Source: Salipaludibacillus keqinensis | Lineage (GTDB): Bacteria; Bacillota; Bacilli; Bacillales; Salisediminibacteriaceae | NCBI RefSeq assembly: GCF_003226325.1 | Contig: NZ_PDOD01000001.1 | Span: forward strand, 620,001 to 684,000 | Direction of reading: 5' to 3' | DNA: 64,000 nt | Part shown: one piece after another, positions 33,873 through 43,399 of the stretch | How positions within the stretch are numbered: position 1 is the first letter of the stretch | How the letters are laid out: every line of letters starts with the position of its first letter | The notes under the pieces: model-generated | The model's input: the letters and a program-made list of their open reading frames with translations, nothing else | Database searches by the model: none | Told to the model about the DNA's origin: nothing | Translations under genes and position numbers: made by a program

Positions 33873-36176
33873 ATGAAACCTTATTTAAAAGAACATGAAT
33901 GGTCCATCATTGAGGAAGGATTCGACCCGGATAAGCATGAAATATCTGAGAGTATTTTTAGCATAGGCAATGGACACATGGGACAAAGGGCGAACTTTGA
34001 AGAAACTTATACAGGATCGTCTTTACAAGGGAGTTACATGGCCGGCGTTTATTACCCAGATAAAACGAGGGTAGGCTGGTGGAAAAATGGCTACCCTGAA
34101 TATTTTGCCAAAGTATTGAATTCAACGAACTGGATCGGGCTACGCATTGTGATCGATGGGGAAGACCTTGATTTAAACGAAGCGAAAGTGAGTGAGTTTG
34201 TCCGAGAGTTAAATATGAGGGAAGGCTACTTACAACGAACGTTCAAAGCTGAGTTAAGAGAGGGAAAGGAGATCAAAGTAAAAGCGACTAGATTTGTGAG
34301 CATTGTCCAAAAAGAAATTGGTGCGATAAAATATGACATTACACCTTTAAACTTTGACGGCACTCTCGAAGTGACCTCTTATTTAGATGGAGATATTAAA
34401 AATAAAGATGCCAACTATGATGAGAAATTTTGGGATCCTGTAGCAACATCCCTTAGCAAAGACCGAGCTTCTGTTACAGTTAAAACGAAAAAATTAAACT
34501 TTCACTTTTGTTCTACAATGGAAACGCAGTTGTATAGAAATGATCAGAAACTTGACGTAGATGGTGTGGGTTCGGAAGAAGTGAAATATGCCGGGATCAC
34601 ATACAAAGCCCCTTTAGTCAAAAACGAAGCAACTACCATTTATAAATATGCCGCAAATGTTACAAATCGTGATCACGACGAACAACAGCTTGAAACCGTT
34701 TCTAGTAAGTCGTTGGACGGAGCGGTAAAAAAAGGATTCGAACAACTGAAGGAAGAGCAGGCTTCAGCTTGGAAACAAAAATGGCTCGACAGTGATATTG
34801 TCATTGAAGGGGATATTTCTGCTCAGCAAGGCATCAGGTTTAATATTTATCAATTAAACCAAACATATTCGGGAGAAGATGCCCGTTTAAATATTGGTCC
34901 TAAAGGATTTACTGGTGAGAAATATGGTGGCAGCACGTATTGGGATACGGAAGCATACTGCTTGCCTTTCTATTTAGCCACATCAGAAGAAAGAATTCCA
35001 AGAAACTTATTGATTTATCGTTACAACCACCTAGAGAAAGCTCGAGAAAACGCTAAAAAACTAGGTTTCGAAAAAGGGGCTCTTTACCCTATGGTCACCA
35101 TGAATGGAGAAGAGTCCCACAATGAGTGGGAAATTACTTTCGAAGAAATTCACCGTAATGGAGCAATTGCTTACGGTATTTATAATTACGTGAATTATAC
35201 AGGAGATAAATCGTACCTTGGCGAATACGGAATCGAAGTCCTTGCAGAAATTTCTCGGTTCTGGGAAGAACGAGTGAATTTTGTCCCTCAGAAAAATGTT
35301 TATATGATGTTGGGGGTTACAGGGCCAAATGAATATGAAAACAATGTTCATAATAACTGGTACACGAATCGTATAGCTACATGGACGTTAGAATACACTT
35401 TATACGTACTCGATTTCTTAAAAGATACTGATCCTGATTTATACGCACAGTGGATTGAAAAGCTAGATCTTAAAGAAGAAGAAATGAAAAAATGGGTAGA
35501 TATTATTGACAAGATGTATTATCCAGAAGATAAAGAGCAAGGGGTCTTTTTGCAGCAGGATGGATTCTTAGATAAAGAATTATTACCCGTATCCAAGTTA
35601 GACTCAAAGCATTTGCCATTGAATCAGAACTGGTCTTGGGATCGAATTTTGCGCTCTTGTTTTATAAAACAAGCCGATGTTCTTCAAGGTCTTTACTTCT
35701 TGAACCATGAGTTTGACATCGAGACAAAAAAACGGAATTTCGATTTTTACGAGCCGATGACTGTGCACGAATCCTCTTTATCTCCTTGCGTTCACTCCAT
35801 TTTAGCTTGTGAGCTAGGGTATAAAGAAAAAGCGTATGAGATGTATTTACGTACGGCTCGTCTAGATTTGGATAACTACAACAATGATACAGAGGATGGT
35901 TGTCACACAACGAGTATGGCAGGAACTTGGATGTCTGTTGTTCAAGGGTTCGGAGGAATGAAAATTTCCAATGATCAACTGATTTTAAATCCGTTTATTC
36001 CTGGGCAATGGAAATCATTCTCGTTCAAAGTTTTATTCCGCGGTGCTCGCTTAATGATTCATGTGGATCAAGAAGAAGTAACCATTACGAATGAAACAGA
36101 TATCGCTTCTGACATTGTCATCCACAGTGATAAAATTTATTTAAAAGGAAACGATCAAATAACCGTGACCCATTAA
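33873..36176 (+). CDS. Maltose phosphorylase (GH65 family)
   Basis: The 767-aa protein has the GH65 pattern: ESIFSIGNGHMGQRANFEE near residue 26, the maltose-phosphorylase-like YPDKTRVGWWKNGYPEYF near 61, the Trp-Asp-Thr-Glu region STYWDTEAYCLPFY near 352, and the catalytic-acid segment ITFEEIHRNGAIAYG near 425. It phosphorolyses maltose to beta-glucose 1-phosphate and glucose in the cytosol. The adjacent pgmB supports an inverting disaccharide phosphorylase. Trehalose, kojibiose or nigerose phosphorylase are less likely alternatives. No sugar transporter lies in this locus. Confidence 0.87.
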   Translation: MKPYLKEHEWSIIEEGFDPDKHEISESIFSIGNGHMGQRANFEETYTGSSLQGSYMAGVYYPDKTRVGWWKNGYPEYFAKVLNSTNWIGLRIVIDGEDLDLNEAKVSEFVRELNMREGYLQRTFKAELREGKEIKVKATRFVSIVQKEIGAIKYDITPLNFDGTLEVTSYLDGDIKNKDANYDEKFWDPVATSLSKDRASVTVKTKKLNFHFCSTMETQLYRNDQKLDVDGVGSEEVKYAGITYKAPLVKNEATTIYKYAANVTNRDHDEQQLETVSSKSLDGAVKKGFEQLKEEQASAWKQKWLDSDIVIEGDISAQQGIRFNIYQLNQTYSGEDARLNIGPKGFTGEKYGGSTYWDTEAYCLPFYLATSEERIPRNLLIYRYNHLEKARENAKKLGFEKGALYPMVTMNGEESHNEWEITFEEIHRNGAIAYGIYNYVNYTGDKSYLGEYGIEVLAEISRFWEERVNFVPQKNVYMMLGVTGPNEYENNVHNNWYTNRIATWTLEYTLYVLDFLKDTDPDLYAQWIEKLDLKEEEMKKWVDIIDKMYYPEDKEQGVFLQQDGFLDKELLPVSKLDSKHLPLNQNWSWDRILRSCFIKQADVLQGLYFLNHEFDIETKKRNFDFYEPMTVHESSLSPCVHSILACELGYKEKAYEMYLRTARLDLDNYNNDTEDGCHTTSMAGTWMSVVQGFGGMKISNDQLILNPFIPGQWKSFSFKVLFRGARLMIHVDQEEVTITNETDIASDIVIHSDKIYLKGNDQITVTH

Positions 36177-36190
36177 AGACATATAGAGAA

Positions 36191-36220
36191 ATAGCACCTG
36201 ATCTCAGGTGCTATTTTTTC
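36191..36220. terminator. Bidirectional terminator phosphorylase / pucR-type gene
   Basis: A 10-bp stem ATAGCACCTG / CAGGTGCTAT around ATCT, followed by TTTTTT on the plus strand. The stop codon of the convergent regulator lies in its right arm. Confidence 0.88.
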
Positions 36221-37854
36221 CATTCTGTAAACTTATAAGCAACAATGGCTAAATGTAGATTTAAGCGGGCGTCAGGTGAACTGAGTTGAATCCCTGTTTT
36301 TTTCTCAATTTGTTTAAGGCGGTATTTTAGCGTATGGCGATGAATGTAGAGTTGGGCTGAAGTTTGCTGGAGATTACAATTATTAGCTAAGTACGTTTCT
36401 AATGTAAGAATGTAATCTTTACGCGTATGCTTCGGATGAACCAGTTCGCCTAAATACTGCTCATAATAATTCTGTAGGGAAACACCGGCATTCTCCATCT
36501 GAATAAGCACTTGGTAAAACCCTAGATCATCGAAAAAAACCGTTTGAGTATGATGGAGCAAAAGATGTGAATAATAAACAGCGTTTTCAGCTTGCCGAGC
36601 ACTTTCTGATAACATCCTTAAATCTGAGTAGGGACGACCAATCCCAAACAGGAGTGGTTCTTTGTGATGTTGGAGCCATTTGTTTTGAATTAGATCCATT
36701 TGGGTGAGAAGATGACGATTCTCGTCAATGAGAGAATTCATATCAACCTGTATTAGAGCATAACATTCGTTTATTTTAGGCAATAGAATCACTTGTCGAT
36801 GATCTTCTTGAAATATTAATGATAAGGAATAATGAAGCTGACTTGCAGCAGTTGCTTGAGCGGTTTGCCCCTCAGTTTGTTCAGGGAGTTTAATGTAAAC
36901 AACTTGGTGGGGAAGGGACAAATCATAGCCTAACCGTCTTCCACGCTTAAGCGCATCTTGGACTTGGAAATGTTCTTTATTTAAGATTTCATCCACAAAT
37001 TCCCCTTGAATTCGCACCTTCGTTTCATCTACAGCATATTGCTTCACTAATTCGATCCCAATTAATGTTGAAATGTGATCTGAAATAACCATCTCCATTT
37101 CAGACCAATCGGTTTTTAAATGAATCATTAACAGATAACCGTACGTAAATGCTTTGGCTTCTATTTTAGAAGCAGAGCAAATATAATTTCCTATAATAAA
37201 TGGAGAGCAAGTACTGTCTTCTAGCGAAAAAAATAGTTGATCCAAATCGAGTACTTCATCCTTGATTGCAAGCTCTTGATTATTGATCTCCATTTCATGA
37301 GCAGTTTTTTTTACTGAAGAAATAAAGTGGTTAGAATCATTAAATACATAAATGCTTGCTTTAGTCAGAGGACTAATTTTCTTAAGTGTATGATCAAGGC
37401 CATCCAAACTAAACGCTAGTTTCGTCATTTCTTGATGGACTCTTAAAGAGTTCTCTAATAAACGGATTTGTTTGTTGGCGATTTGTTCAAGCAATGCTTT
37501 CGTTATCGTCGAAAAATTGATTGAAGAAGGGATTTCAATTAAAGGTAACTGCTGAGCGTTCGCTTCGTCTATAAATATTTGTGGAATGTCAGATAAATAA
37601 AAGCCGGTGTAAACCGCAAGTCCGGCTAACTTTTTTGAGCGCATCAACTCTATGAAACGCTTCTGATACATCACATCGTCCACCAGGCCGAAGCCTGTTG
37701 TAATAATGAATTCTCCGTCTTGAAAACGAGAGATATCCTCGATAATTTCGATGGTCGTCACCCATTTGATTGTTTGATCAGCACCTTTGTCCCCGGCGAT
37801 AAGAGTGGTTTGTTCAAAAGCAGGCAATGCCATCGCTTCATGAATGGTCAACAT
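36211..37854 (-). CDS. PucR-family transcriptional regulator
   Basis: The 547-aa protein begins LTIHEAMALPAFEQTTLIAG, the PucR N-terminal sensing domain (~1-130), followed by a central region and the C-terminal PucR helix-turn-helix (LQQTSAQLYIHRHTLKYRLK near residue 500, then KKTGIQLSSPDARL). PucR-type proteins usually activate degradative genes when an intermediate accumulates. It is divergent from the aminotransferase/CoA-transferase/GABA unit, its most likely target. Three copies of TAGTGTA/TACACTA lie between them. Start ATG 37854 follows AGGGGG. Confidence 0.85.
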   Translation of the reverse strand: MLTIHEAMALPAFEQTTLIAGDKGADQTIKWVTTIEIIEDISRFQDGEFIITTGFGLVDDVMYQKRFIELMRSKKLAGLAVYTGFYLSDIPQIFIDEANAQQLPLIEIPSSINFSTITKALLEQIANKQIRLLENSLRVHQEMTKLAFSLDGLDHTLKKISPLTKASIYVFNDSNHFISSVKKTAHEMEINNQELAIKDEVLDLDQLFFSLEDSTCSPFIIGNYICSASKIEAKAFTYGYLLMIHLKTDWSEMEMVISDHISTLIGIELVKQYAVDETKVRIQGEFVDEILNKEHFQVQDALKRGRRLGYDLSLPHQVVYIKLPEQTEGQTAQATAASQLHYSLSLIFQEDHRQVILLPKINECYALIQVDMNSLIDENRHLLTQMDLIQNKWLQHHKEPLLFGIGRPYSDLRMLSESARQAENAVYYSHLLLHHTQTVFFDDLGFYQVLIQMENAGVSLQNYYEQYLGELVHPKHTRKDYILTLETYLANNCNLQQTSAQLYIHRHTLKYRLKQIEKKTGIQLSSPDARLNLHLAIVAYKFTEWKK

Positions 37855-37887
37855 AGTTCAAGCCCCCTAACGAAGGTCGATTATACA

Positions 37888-37999
37888 TAGTGTATAAAAA
37901 AACAGGCCTTTTTTTTGGTTAAAAAGAGAATAGTCAGACTTCTTTCTTTAGAATACACTAAAAGTAAGCGATTTCAAAGAATGGTAACAAGTTAGTGTA
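37888..37999. promoter_or_regulatory. Three TAGTGTA repeats in the divergent pucR-yodT promoter region
   Basis: The heptamer TAGTGTA occurs at 37888-37894 and 37993-37999, and inverted (TACACTA) at 37954-37960. The first copy is inside the palindrome TATACATAGTGTATA. Three copies in 112 bases between divergent genes suggest binding sites for the PucR-type regulator. Confidence 0.4.
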
Positions 38000-38037
38000 C
38001 TACTCGGTAAGGGGGCCATTCATAAGGAGGGATGAAC

Positions 38038-39408
38038 ATGGCTAGTTATTTAATTAAACCGTTTCTTGATCAGGAATATCCTATAGCTGACTACGGAAAA
38101 GGAATATATTTATACGACAATGAAGGCAAGGAGTATATAGACGGTTCTTCAGGAGCGGTAACGGCAAGTATCGGCCACGGAGTGTTGGAAATAGCAGACG
38201 TGATGAAAGAACAGGCGAAGAAAGTATCGTTTGTTTATCGTTCACAATTTACTAGTGAGCCGGCAGAAAAGCTGGCTGAAAAGTTAAAAGATTGGGCGCC
38301 TGGAGATGTGAACTGGAGTTTCTTCGTCAATAGTGGCTCTGAAGCTACAGAAACAGCTTTAAAAGTGGCTATTCAATATTGGCAGGAAAAAGGAAAACCA
38401 TCTAAGATAAAAATCTTGTCACGGTGGATGAGTTATCATGGGATCACGCTAGGAGCCCTTTCTATGTCAGGTCATGTTGGGAGAAGGGCGAGATTCACAC
38501 CGCTGTTAGAAGATTTTCCGTCGGTAAACCCACCTTACTGTTACAGGTGTCCATTTCATAAGACGTATCCGGAATGCCAGCTTATGTGTGCTGAAGAACT
38601 GGAAACAACCATTCGTCGTATAGGAGCAGACCATATTGCTGCTTTTATAGCTGAGCCGATTATTGGGGCATCGGGAGCGGCTATTGTTCCTCCAGAAGGT
38701 TATTACCAGCGAATCAGAGACATTTGTGATAAATATGAAGTTTTATTCATTGCAGATGAGGTCATGTCCGGAATCGGTCGAACTGGCAAGGCCTTTGCGA
38801 TTAATCATTGGCAAGTGCAACCGGATATGATTGCGGTTGGAAAAGGATTGACAGGCGGCTATGCTCCCCTTGCAGCTACCATGATCAGTGACCGGATTAT
38901 GGCTCCGATCGAGAGTGGCTCAAAGCTGATCATGAGCGGACATACGTATAGCGCTAATCCTCAGTCAACAGCCGTAGGTTTAGCCGTTTTAGAGTACATG
39001 GAAAAACATCAACTAGTGAAACGATCTGAAAAGATGGGAACGTTGCTCCTAGAGAAACTTCATAATCTCAAACAAAAATATCCTATCATTGGCGATGTAA
39101 GAGGAAAAGGTTTGCTTACGGGAGTGGAATTCGTATCTAATATTTTCAATAAAATTCCCTTCGCTTCAGAGGTGAGTGTGTCAAAAATTCTCATAAAAAA
39201 GTGTATGGATAAAGGATTACTAGTGTATCCTGCCTCAGCAGGAATAGAGGGGCATGGAGGAGATGCGGTTCTGATAGCTCCACCGTTAGTCATTGAAAAA
39301 GAGCAGTTAGAGCAATTAATCAAAATTTTCGAAGAAGCGGTGAAAGAATTACAAATCGAATTACAAGTTCAAGGGTATTTTCACACAGTGAAAGGTGGGG
39401 TGTCATGA
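38038..39408 (+). CDS. yodT: Class III aminotransferase, YodT-like
   Basis: I use ATG 38038, seven bases after AAGGAGG; ATG 38032 is too close. The 456-aa PLP enzyme has GSGSEATETALK-type FFVNSGSEATETALKVA near residue 97, LFIADEVMSGIGRTGK near 237 and the PLP lysine in VGKGLTGGYAPLAA near 275. A cysteine-rich insertion (PPYCYRCPFHKTYPECQLMC, ~163-182) is typical of this branch. In Bacillus yodT belongs to the kamA locus; by context it may transaminate beta-lysine or its acetyl form. Its stop overlaps the next start (ATGA). Confidence 0.82.
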   Translation: MASYLIKPFLDQEYPIADYGKGIYLYDNEGKEYIDGSSGAVTASIGHGVLEIADVMKEQAKKVSFVYRSQFTSEPAEKLAEKLKDWAPGDVNWSFFVNSGSEATETALKVAIQYWQEKGKPSKIKILSRWMSYHGITLGALSMSGHVGRRARFTPLLEDFPSVNPPYCYRCPFHKTYPECQLMCAEELETTIRRIGADHIAAFIAEPIIGASGAAIVPPEGYYQRIRDICDKYEVLFIADEVMSGIGRTGKAFAINHWQVQPDMIAVGKGLTGGYAPLAATMISDRIMAPIESGSKLIMSGHTYSANPQSTAVGLAVLEYMEKHQLVKRSEKMGTLLLEKLHNLKQKYPIIGDVRGKGLLTGVEFVSNIFNKIPFASEVSVSKILIKKCMDKGLLVYPASAGIEGHGGDAVLIAPPLVIEKEQLEQLIKIFEEAVKELQIELQVQGYFHTVKGGVS

Positions 39409-40112
39409 AGCGACATATACAAGAAGTGAACAAGGGGATTTCTTTAGAAGAATTAAAATCATATTTTACTTCAGGGATGTCTTTAATGGTAGGAGGATTT
39501 GGCGGGGTAGGCAACCCGCCATCTCTAATTAAAATGATCTTGAATATGAATATAGAGGATTTAACTCTGATTTGTAACGATACAGGTTTTCCTGAGATTG
39601 GTGTAGGTCAATTGATTACAGATAAGCGAGTCTCGACTTTATACGCCAGTCACATTGGTTCGAATCCAAATGCAGGAAAACAGATGACAGATGAAGAGCT
39701 AATCGTTCATTTTTTTCCTCAAGGCACGTTGGCTGAAAAGATACGTGCAGGTGGCGTGGGGTTAGGGGGAGTGCTAGTGGACGCCGGTGTAGGAAATCCT
39801 TTCGTCGAGAAAGGTCAACAAACAACGACCATTGCAGGGCAAACATACTTAATTGAACCAGCATTAACGGCAGATGTTTCAATCGTTTATGCAAAGAAGG
39901 CAGATCCATATGGAAATCTCATATACGATACAAGTGCGCGAAATACAAATCCACTGGTGGCCATGGCTGGAAGGATAACAATAGCAGAAGTGGAAGAAAT
40001 CGTTCCGTATGGAGAGATTGATCCGGAAGAAGTCGTTACCTCTGGTGTCTTTGTGGATTATGTTGTACGAAGTGAGGGGGTGGATTGGACATGGGCATGG
40101 GAAAAGAAGTGA
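39405..40112 (+). CDS. yodS: CoA-transferase subunit A, YodS-like
   Basis: The 235-aa protein has the family I CoA-transferase alpha motifs: GMSLMVGGFGGVGNPPSLIK near residue 24, FFPQGTLAEKIRAGG near 104 and AGVGNPFVEKG near 127. It works as a heterodimer with the next gene, moving CoA between acyl groups through a glutamyl-CoA intermediate on the B subunit. Its start overlaps the yodT stop, and its end overlaps the B-subunit start by 22 bases. In this locus the likely CoA ester is acetamidobutyryl-CoA or a related acid; this is inference. Confidence 0.85.
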   Translation: MKRHIQEVNKGISLEELKSYFTSGMSLMVGGFGGVGNPPSLIKMILNMNIEDLTLICNDTGFPEIGVGQLITDKRVSTLYASHIGSNPNAGKQMTDEELIVHFFPQGTLAEKIRAGGVGLGGVLVDAGVGNPFVEKGQQTTTIAGQTYLIEPALTADVSIVYAKKADPYGNLIYDTSARNTNPLVAMAGRITIAEVEEIVPYGEIDPEEVVTSGVFVDYVVRSEGVDWTWAWEKK

Positions 40113-40759
40113 GGCAGTTGATTGCAAAAAGAGCAGCAGAAGAAATAGAGACAGGGATGGTTGTAAATTTAGGAATCGGGATTCCGACCTTGGTGGCTAA
40201 TTACGTGAGAGATCGTCATGTCATGTTTCATGCGGAGAACGGCATTCTCGGTACAGGTCCTAGTCCATCCGAGGGGGAGGAAAATCCTCATCTTTGCAAT
40301 GCTGGAGGATTTCCAATAACCGCTTTACCTGGCGCATCTTATTTTGACAGTGCGACAGCTTTTGCGATTGTCAGACGCGGTCTACTGGATATGACGATCA
40401 TGGGGGCTCTAGAAGTGAGTGAAAAGGGTGACTTAGCGAACTGGATCGTCCCTGGAAAACGGGTGCCTGGAATGGGTGGCGCATTGGAACTTGCTCAAAA
40501 AGCTAAAAAAGTCATCATATTAATGAGCCACATCGGCAAAGATGGACAGCCGAAAATTGTCACCCATTGCTCGCTTCCCCTGACGGCGGAAAGTTGTGTC
40601 CATTTGATCATTACTGATATGGCAGTGATTGCTGTAGAACAGGAGGGGTTAATTTTGCGAGAAGTATTTGAACCCTATTCTTTAAATGATGTGATTGCAA
40701 ACACTGGTGCCCCGTTTATCAGAATCGATTGTGTTCAGAAAGGGGTGAAGGGATCGTGA
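40091..40759 (+). CDS. yodR: CoA-transferase subunit B, YodR-like
   Basis: I use ATG 40091, ten bases after GAGGGGG. The ~222-aa protein has VNLGIGIPTLVANYV near residue 26 and the catalytic glutamate in HAENGILGTGPSP near 48, then GDLANWIVPGKRVPGMGGA near 122, all typical of the beta subunit of succinyl/acetate CoA-transferases. It pairs with the overlapping A subunit. Its stop overlaps the GTG of the next gene, so the unit is strongly coupled in translation. Confidence 0.87.
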   Translation: MGMGKEVRQLIAKRAAEEIETGMVVNLGIGIPTLVANYVRDRHVMFHAENGILGTGPSPSEGEENPHLCNAGGFPITALPGASYFDSATAFAIVRRGLLDMTIMGALEVSEKGDLANWIVPGKRVPGMGGALELAQKAKKVIILMSHIGKDGQPKIVTHCSLPLTAESCVHLIITDMAVIAVEQEGLILREVFEPYSLNDVIANTGAPFIRIDCVQKGVKGS

Positions 40760-42042
40760 CCAAGCAAATAGAGAAGCACTTTATGAAAATTCAGAAATGG
40801 ATGGATGAACACGAACAGAAATTGATTGACCAGCTACAAGAGATGGTTCGAGAACCATCCGTTCAACTTAATGAATGGGGGATCCAGCAGAAAATCGCTG
40901 AGTGGTTGGAAGATCTCGATTTTTCCGTGGATATGTGGGAGCCATCTGGCACAGAGCTGTTTAGTCATAAAGCATTTATGTCTAAAAGGGAAAATTTCAA
41001 AGGGAGTCCCAATGTCGTTGGGGTAAAAAAAGGCGCTGGAAGGGGAAAATCAATTGTATTAAATGGCCACGTAGATGTGGTTCCAGAAGGAGATTTAACA
41101 GATTGGCGGGAGGACCCTTATGCTGGAATGATTAAGGAGGGGAAACTTTACGGTCGCGGTTCAACGGATATGAAAGGCGGAAATGCGGCTATGCTATTTG
41201 CTCTCCAGGCAATAGACGCACTAGATATCCAATTAAAGGGGGACGTGATTTTTCATAGTGTGATTGAAGAAGAAAGTGGTGGAGCGGGAACATTGGCGGC
41301 GATCTTAAAAGGGTACACCGCAGACGCAGCGTTGATTCCAGAACCTTCAAACATGAAAATTTTCCCGAAGCAGCAAGGCTCAATGTGGTTTCGCCTAAAC
41401 GTAAAAGGTAAATCGGCTCATGGTGGCACAAGTTATGAAGGTGTTAATGCGATTACAAAGACAAAGCAAGTGTTAGAAGTACTTGAGGAGTTGGAAAACA
41501 CTAGAAATGCTCGTGTGACCGATCCCCTTTTTGCTCAAGCACCGATCCCTTTACCAATCAATGTTGGTGTCATTGAAGGGGGAAGCTGGCCCTCTTCTGT
41601 ACCTGATCTTGTGAAAATAGAAGGAAGAGTAGGTATTTCACCTGAAGAAACAGTAGAAGAAGTTCAAGCTGAGTTTCATGAGGCGATTCATTCTTTAGAA
41701 GAAACAGATCCTTGGTTCAAGAGTCACCCGGTAGAGGTGGAATGGTTTGGTGCTAGGTGGTTACCTGGAGCAATCAACGTCGATCATCCCTTTATGAAGA
41801 TATTAACTAAACAGTATGAGCGTGTCATGGGAGAACAGCCTCCTGTCGAAGCGGCACCATGGGGAACAGACGGTGGAATATTAACAGCCGTCGGAAAAAC
41901 ACCTTCTGTAGTCTTTGGTCCTGGAGTAACGAAAATGGCTCATCAAGCGAATGAATATATCAAATTAGTTGATGTTCGCCGTTGTGCGGAAGTTATTGCA
42001 GCTACATTGGTAAATTGGTGTAACGAGGAGGAGAACGGATGA
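40756..42042 (+). CDS. yodQ: M20-family deacetylase, YodQ-like
   Basis: GTG 40756 overlaps the previous stop and follows AAGGGG. The 428-aa protein has the M20 zinc sites: LNGHVDVVPEGD near residue 103 and GRGSTDMKGGNAAM near 135. It also has the catalytic VIEEESGGAGT near 177 and a dimerisation domain with SAHGGTSYEGVNA near 230. It belongs with acetylornithine deacetylase-like enzymes. Placed between a CoA-transferase and GABA transaminase, it would fit removal of the acetyl group from 4-acetamidobutyrate to give GABA. That assignment is inference from order. Confidence 0.82.
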   Translation: MTKQIEKHFMKIQKWMDEHEQKLIDQLQEMVREPSVQLNEWGIQQKIAEWLEDLDFSVDMWEPSGTELFSHKAFMSKRENFKGSPNVVGVKKGAGRGKSIVLNGHVDVVPEGDLTDWREDPYAGMIKEGKLYGRGSTDMKGGNAAMLFALQAIDALDIQLKGDVIFHSVIEEESGGAGTLAAILKGYTADAALIPEPSNMKIFPKQQGSMWFRLNVKGKSAHGGTSYEGVNAITKTKQVLEVLEELENTRNARVTDPLFAQAPIPLPINVGVIEGGSWPSSVPDLVKIEGRVGISPEETVEEVQAEFHEAIHSLEETDPWFKSHPVEVEWFGARWLPGAINVDHPFMKILTKQYERVMGEQPPVEAAPWGTDGGILTAVGKTPSVVFGPGVTKMAHQANEYIKLVDVRRCAEVIAATLVNWCNEEENG

Positions 42043-43388
42043 AAAATAAAAATCTAACGAATGCTTATCAAATTCCTGGCCCAAACAGTGAGAAATTATT
42101 AAAAAGAAGAAATGACAATGTACCACGGGGACCATTTAACACTGCGCAAACATTCGCTGAAAAGGCAAAAGGGGCAAAAATTACTGATGTTGATGGACAG
42201 GAGTTTATAGATTTTGCAGGAGCCATCGGTTCTTTGAATGCAGGGCACTGTCCTCCAAAAGTGGTCGAAGCATTAAAGGCACAAATCGAAAACTATCTTC
42301 ATCCTTGTTTTCATGTGATGATGTATGAACCTTATATTGAATTAGCTGAGAAACTGAATCATTACACACCAGGTAATCACCACAAAAAAACATTCTTTCT
42401 TAACAGTGGAGCAGAAGCTGTGGAAAATGCAGTGAAGATTGCTCGCAAGTACACAGGAAGAAAAGCGATCCTTTCATTTGAGAGAGGATTTCATGGAAGA
42501 ACCTATATGGCGATGTCCCTTACGAGTAAAGTGAAACCTTATAAATATCAATTTGGTCCTTTTGTAGCTGATACGTATAAAATGAGTTACCCTTATTATT
42601 ACAGGAAACCGGATGGGATGACTGATGATGAGATTGATCAAGAATGTATTCAACGATTAAACACATTTTTTCTTTCTGAAGTATCTGCTGAAGAAACTGC
42701 TGCAGTCATTATGGAACCTGTCCAAGGAGAGGGCGGATTTATCGTTCCAAGTAAAAATTTCGTGAAACAAGTGAAGGAAATTTGTACTGAGCATGGAATT
42801 CTATTTATATCAGACGAAGTGCAAGCAGGCTTTGGTCGAACGGGAAAGTTATTTGCCTCTGAGCATTTTGACTTGATTCCAGATTTGATGACGATGTCCA
42901 AATCCATTGCTGCAGGCTTGCCGATCAGTGCTGTCACAGGAAGGGCAGAGATTATGGATGCTCCAGGAGTAGGAGAGATTGGTGGTACTTACGGCGGTAG
43001 TCCCCTAGGGTGTGTCGCTGCTAATGAAGTAATGAATATGATGATTGAGGAGGATTTACCAGCTAGGGCCAATCACATAGGAGAGTTAGTAAGAAAAAGG
43101 TTTCTATCCTTTCAAGAGAAATATGAAGAAGTGGGTGATGTCCGAGGATTAGGGGCAATGATGGCCATGGAACTAGTAGAAGATAGACAATCGAAAGAGC
43201 CTGCTAAAGAGTTGACTCAAAAAGTGATCCGAGAAAGTATTCAGAACGGATTAATCATTATGGGCTCTGGTTTATACGGGAACGTTATCCGAATTCTCTC
43301 TCCACTGGTTATTAGTGATGAGGACTTGATCCGAGGTCTCGACATCTTAGAGTCGGTGATGAAAAATCAATGTACGTTAAGAAGGTGA
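42039..43388 (+). CDS. gabT: 4-aminobutyrate aminotransferase
   Basis: The 449-aa class III aminotransferase starts at ATG 42039, overlapping the previous stop. It has TFFLNSGAEAVENAVKIARK near residue 115, the FERGFHGRTYMAMSLTSK motif near 147, ILFISDEVQAGFGRTGKL near 252 and the PLP-lysine MSKSIAAGLPISAV near 286, a pattern close to GabT. It transfers the amino group of GABA to 2-oxoglutarate, giving succinate semialdehyde. The aldehyde dehydrogenase that follows would complete the route to succinate. Confidence 0.85.
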   Translation: MKNKNLTNAYQIPGPNSEKLLKRRNDNVPRGPFNTAQTFAEKAKGAKITDVDGQEFIDFAGAIGSLNAGHCPPKVVEALKAQIENYLHPCFHVMMYEPYIELAEKLNHYTPGNHHKKTFFLNSGAEAVENAVKIARKYTGRKAILSFERGFHGRTYMAMSLTSKVKPYKYQFGPFVADTYKMSYPYYYRKPDGMTDDEIDQECIQRLNTFFLSEVSAEETAAVIMEPVQGEGGFIVPSKNFVKQVKEICTEHGILFISDEVQAGFGRTGKLFASEHFDLIPDLMTMSKSIAAGLPISAVTGRAEIMDAPGVGEIGGTYGGSPLGCVAANEVMNMMIEEDLPARANHIGELVRKRFLSFQEKYEEVGDVRGLGAMMAMELVEDRQSKEPAKELTQKVIRESIQNGLIIMGSGLYGNVIRILSPLVISDEDLIRGLDILESVMKNQCTLRR

Positions 43389-43399
43389 GGGGAAAGGTA

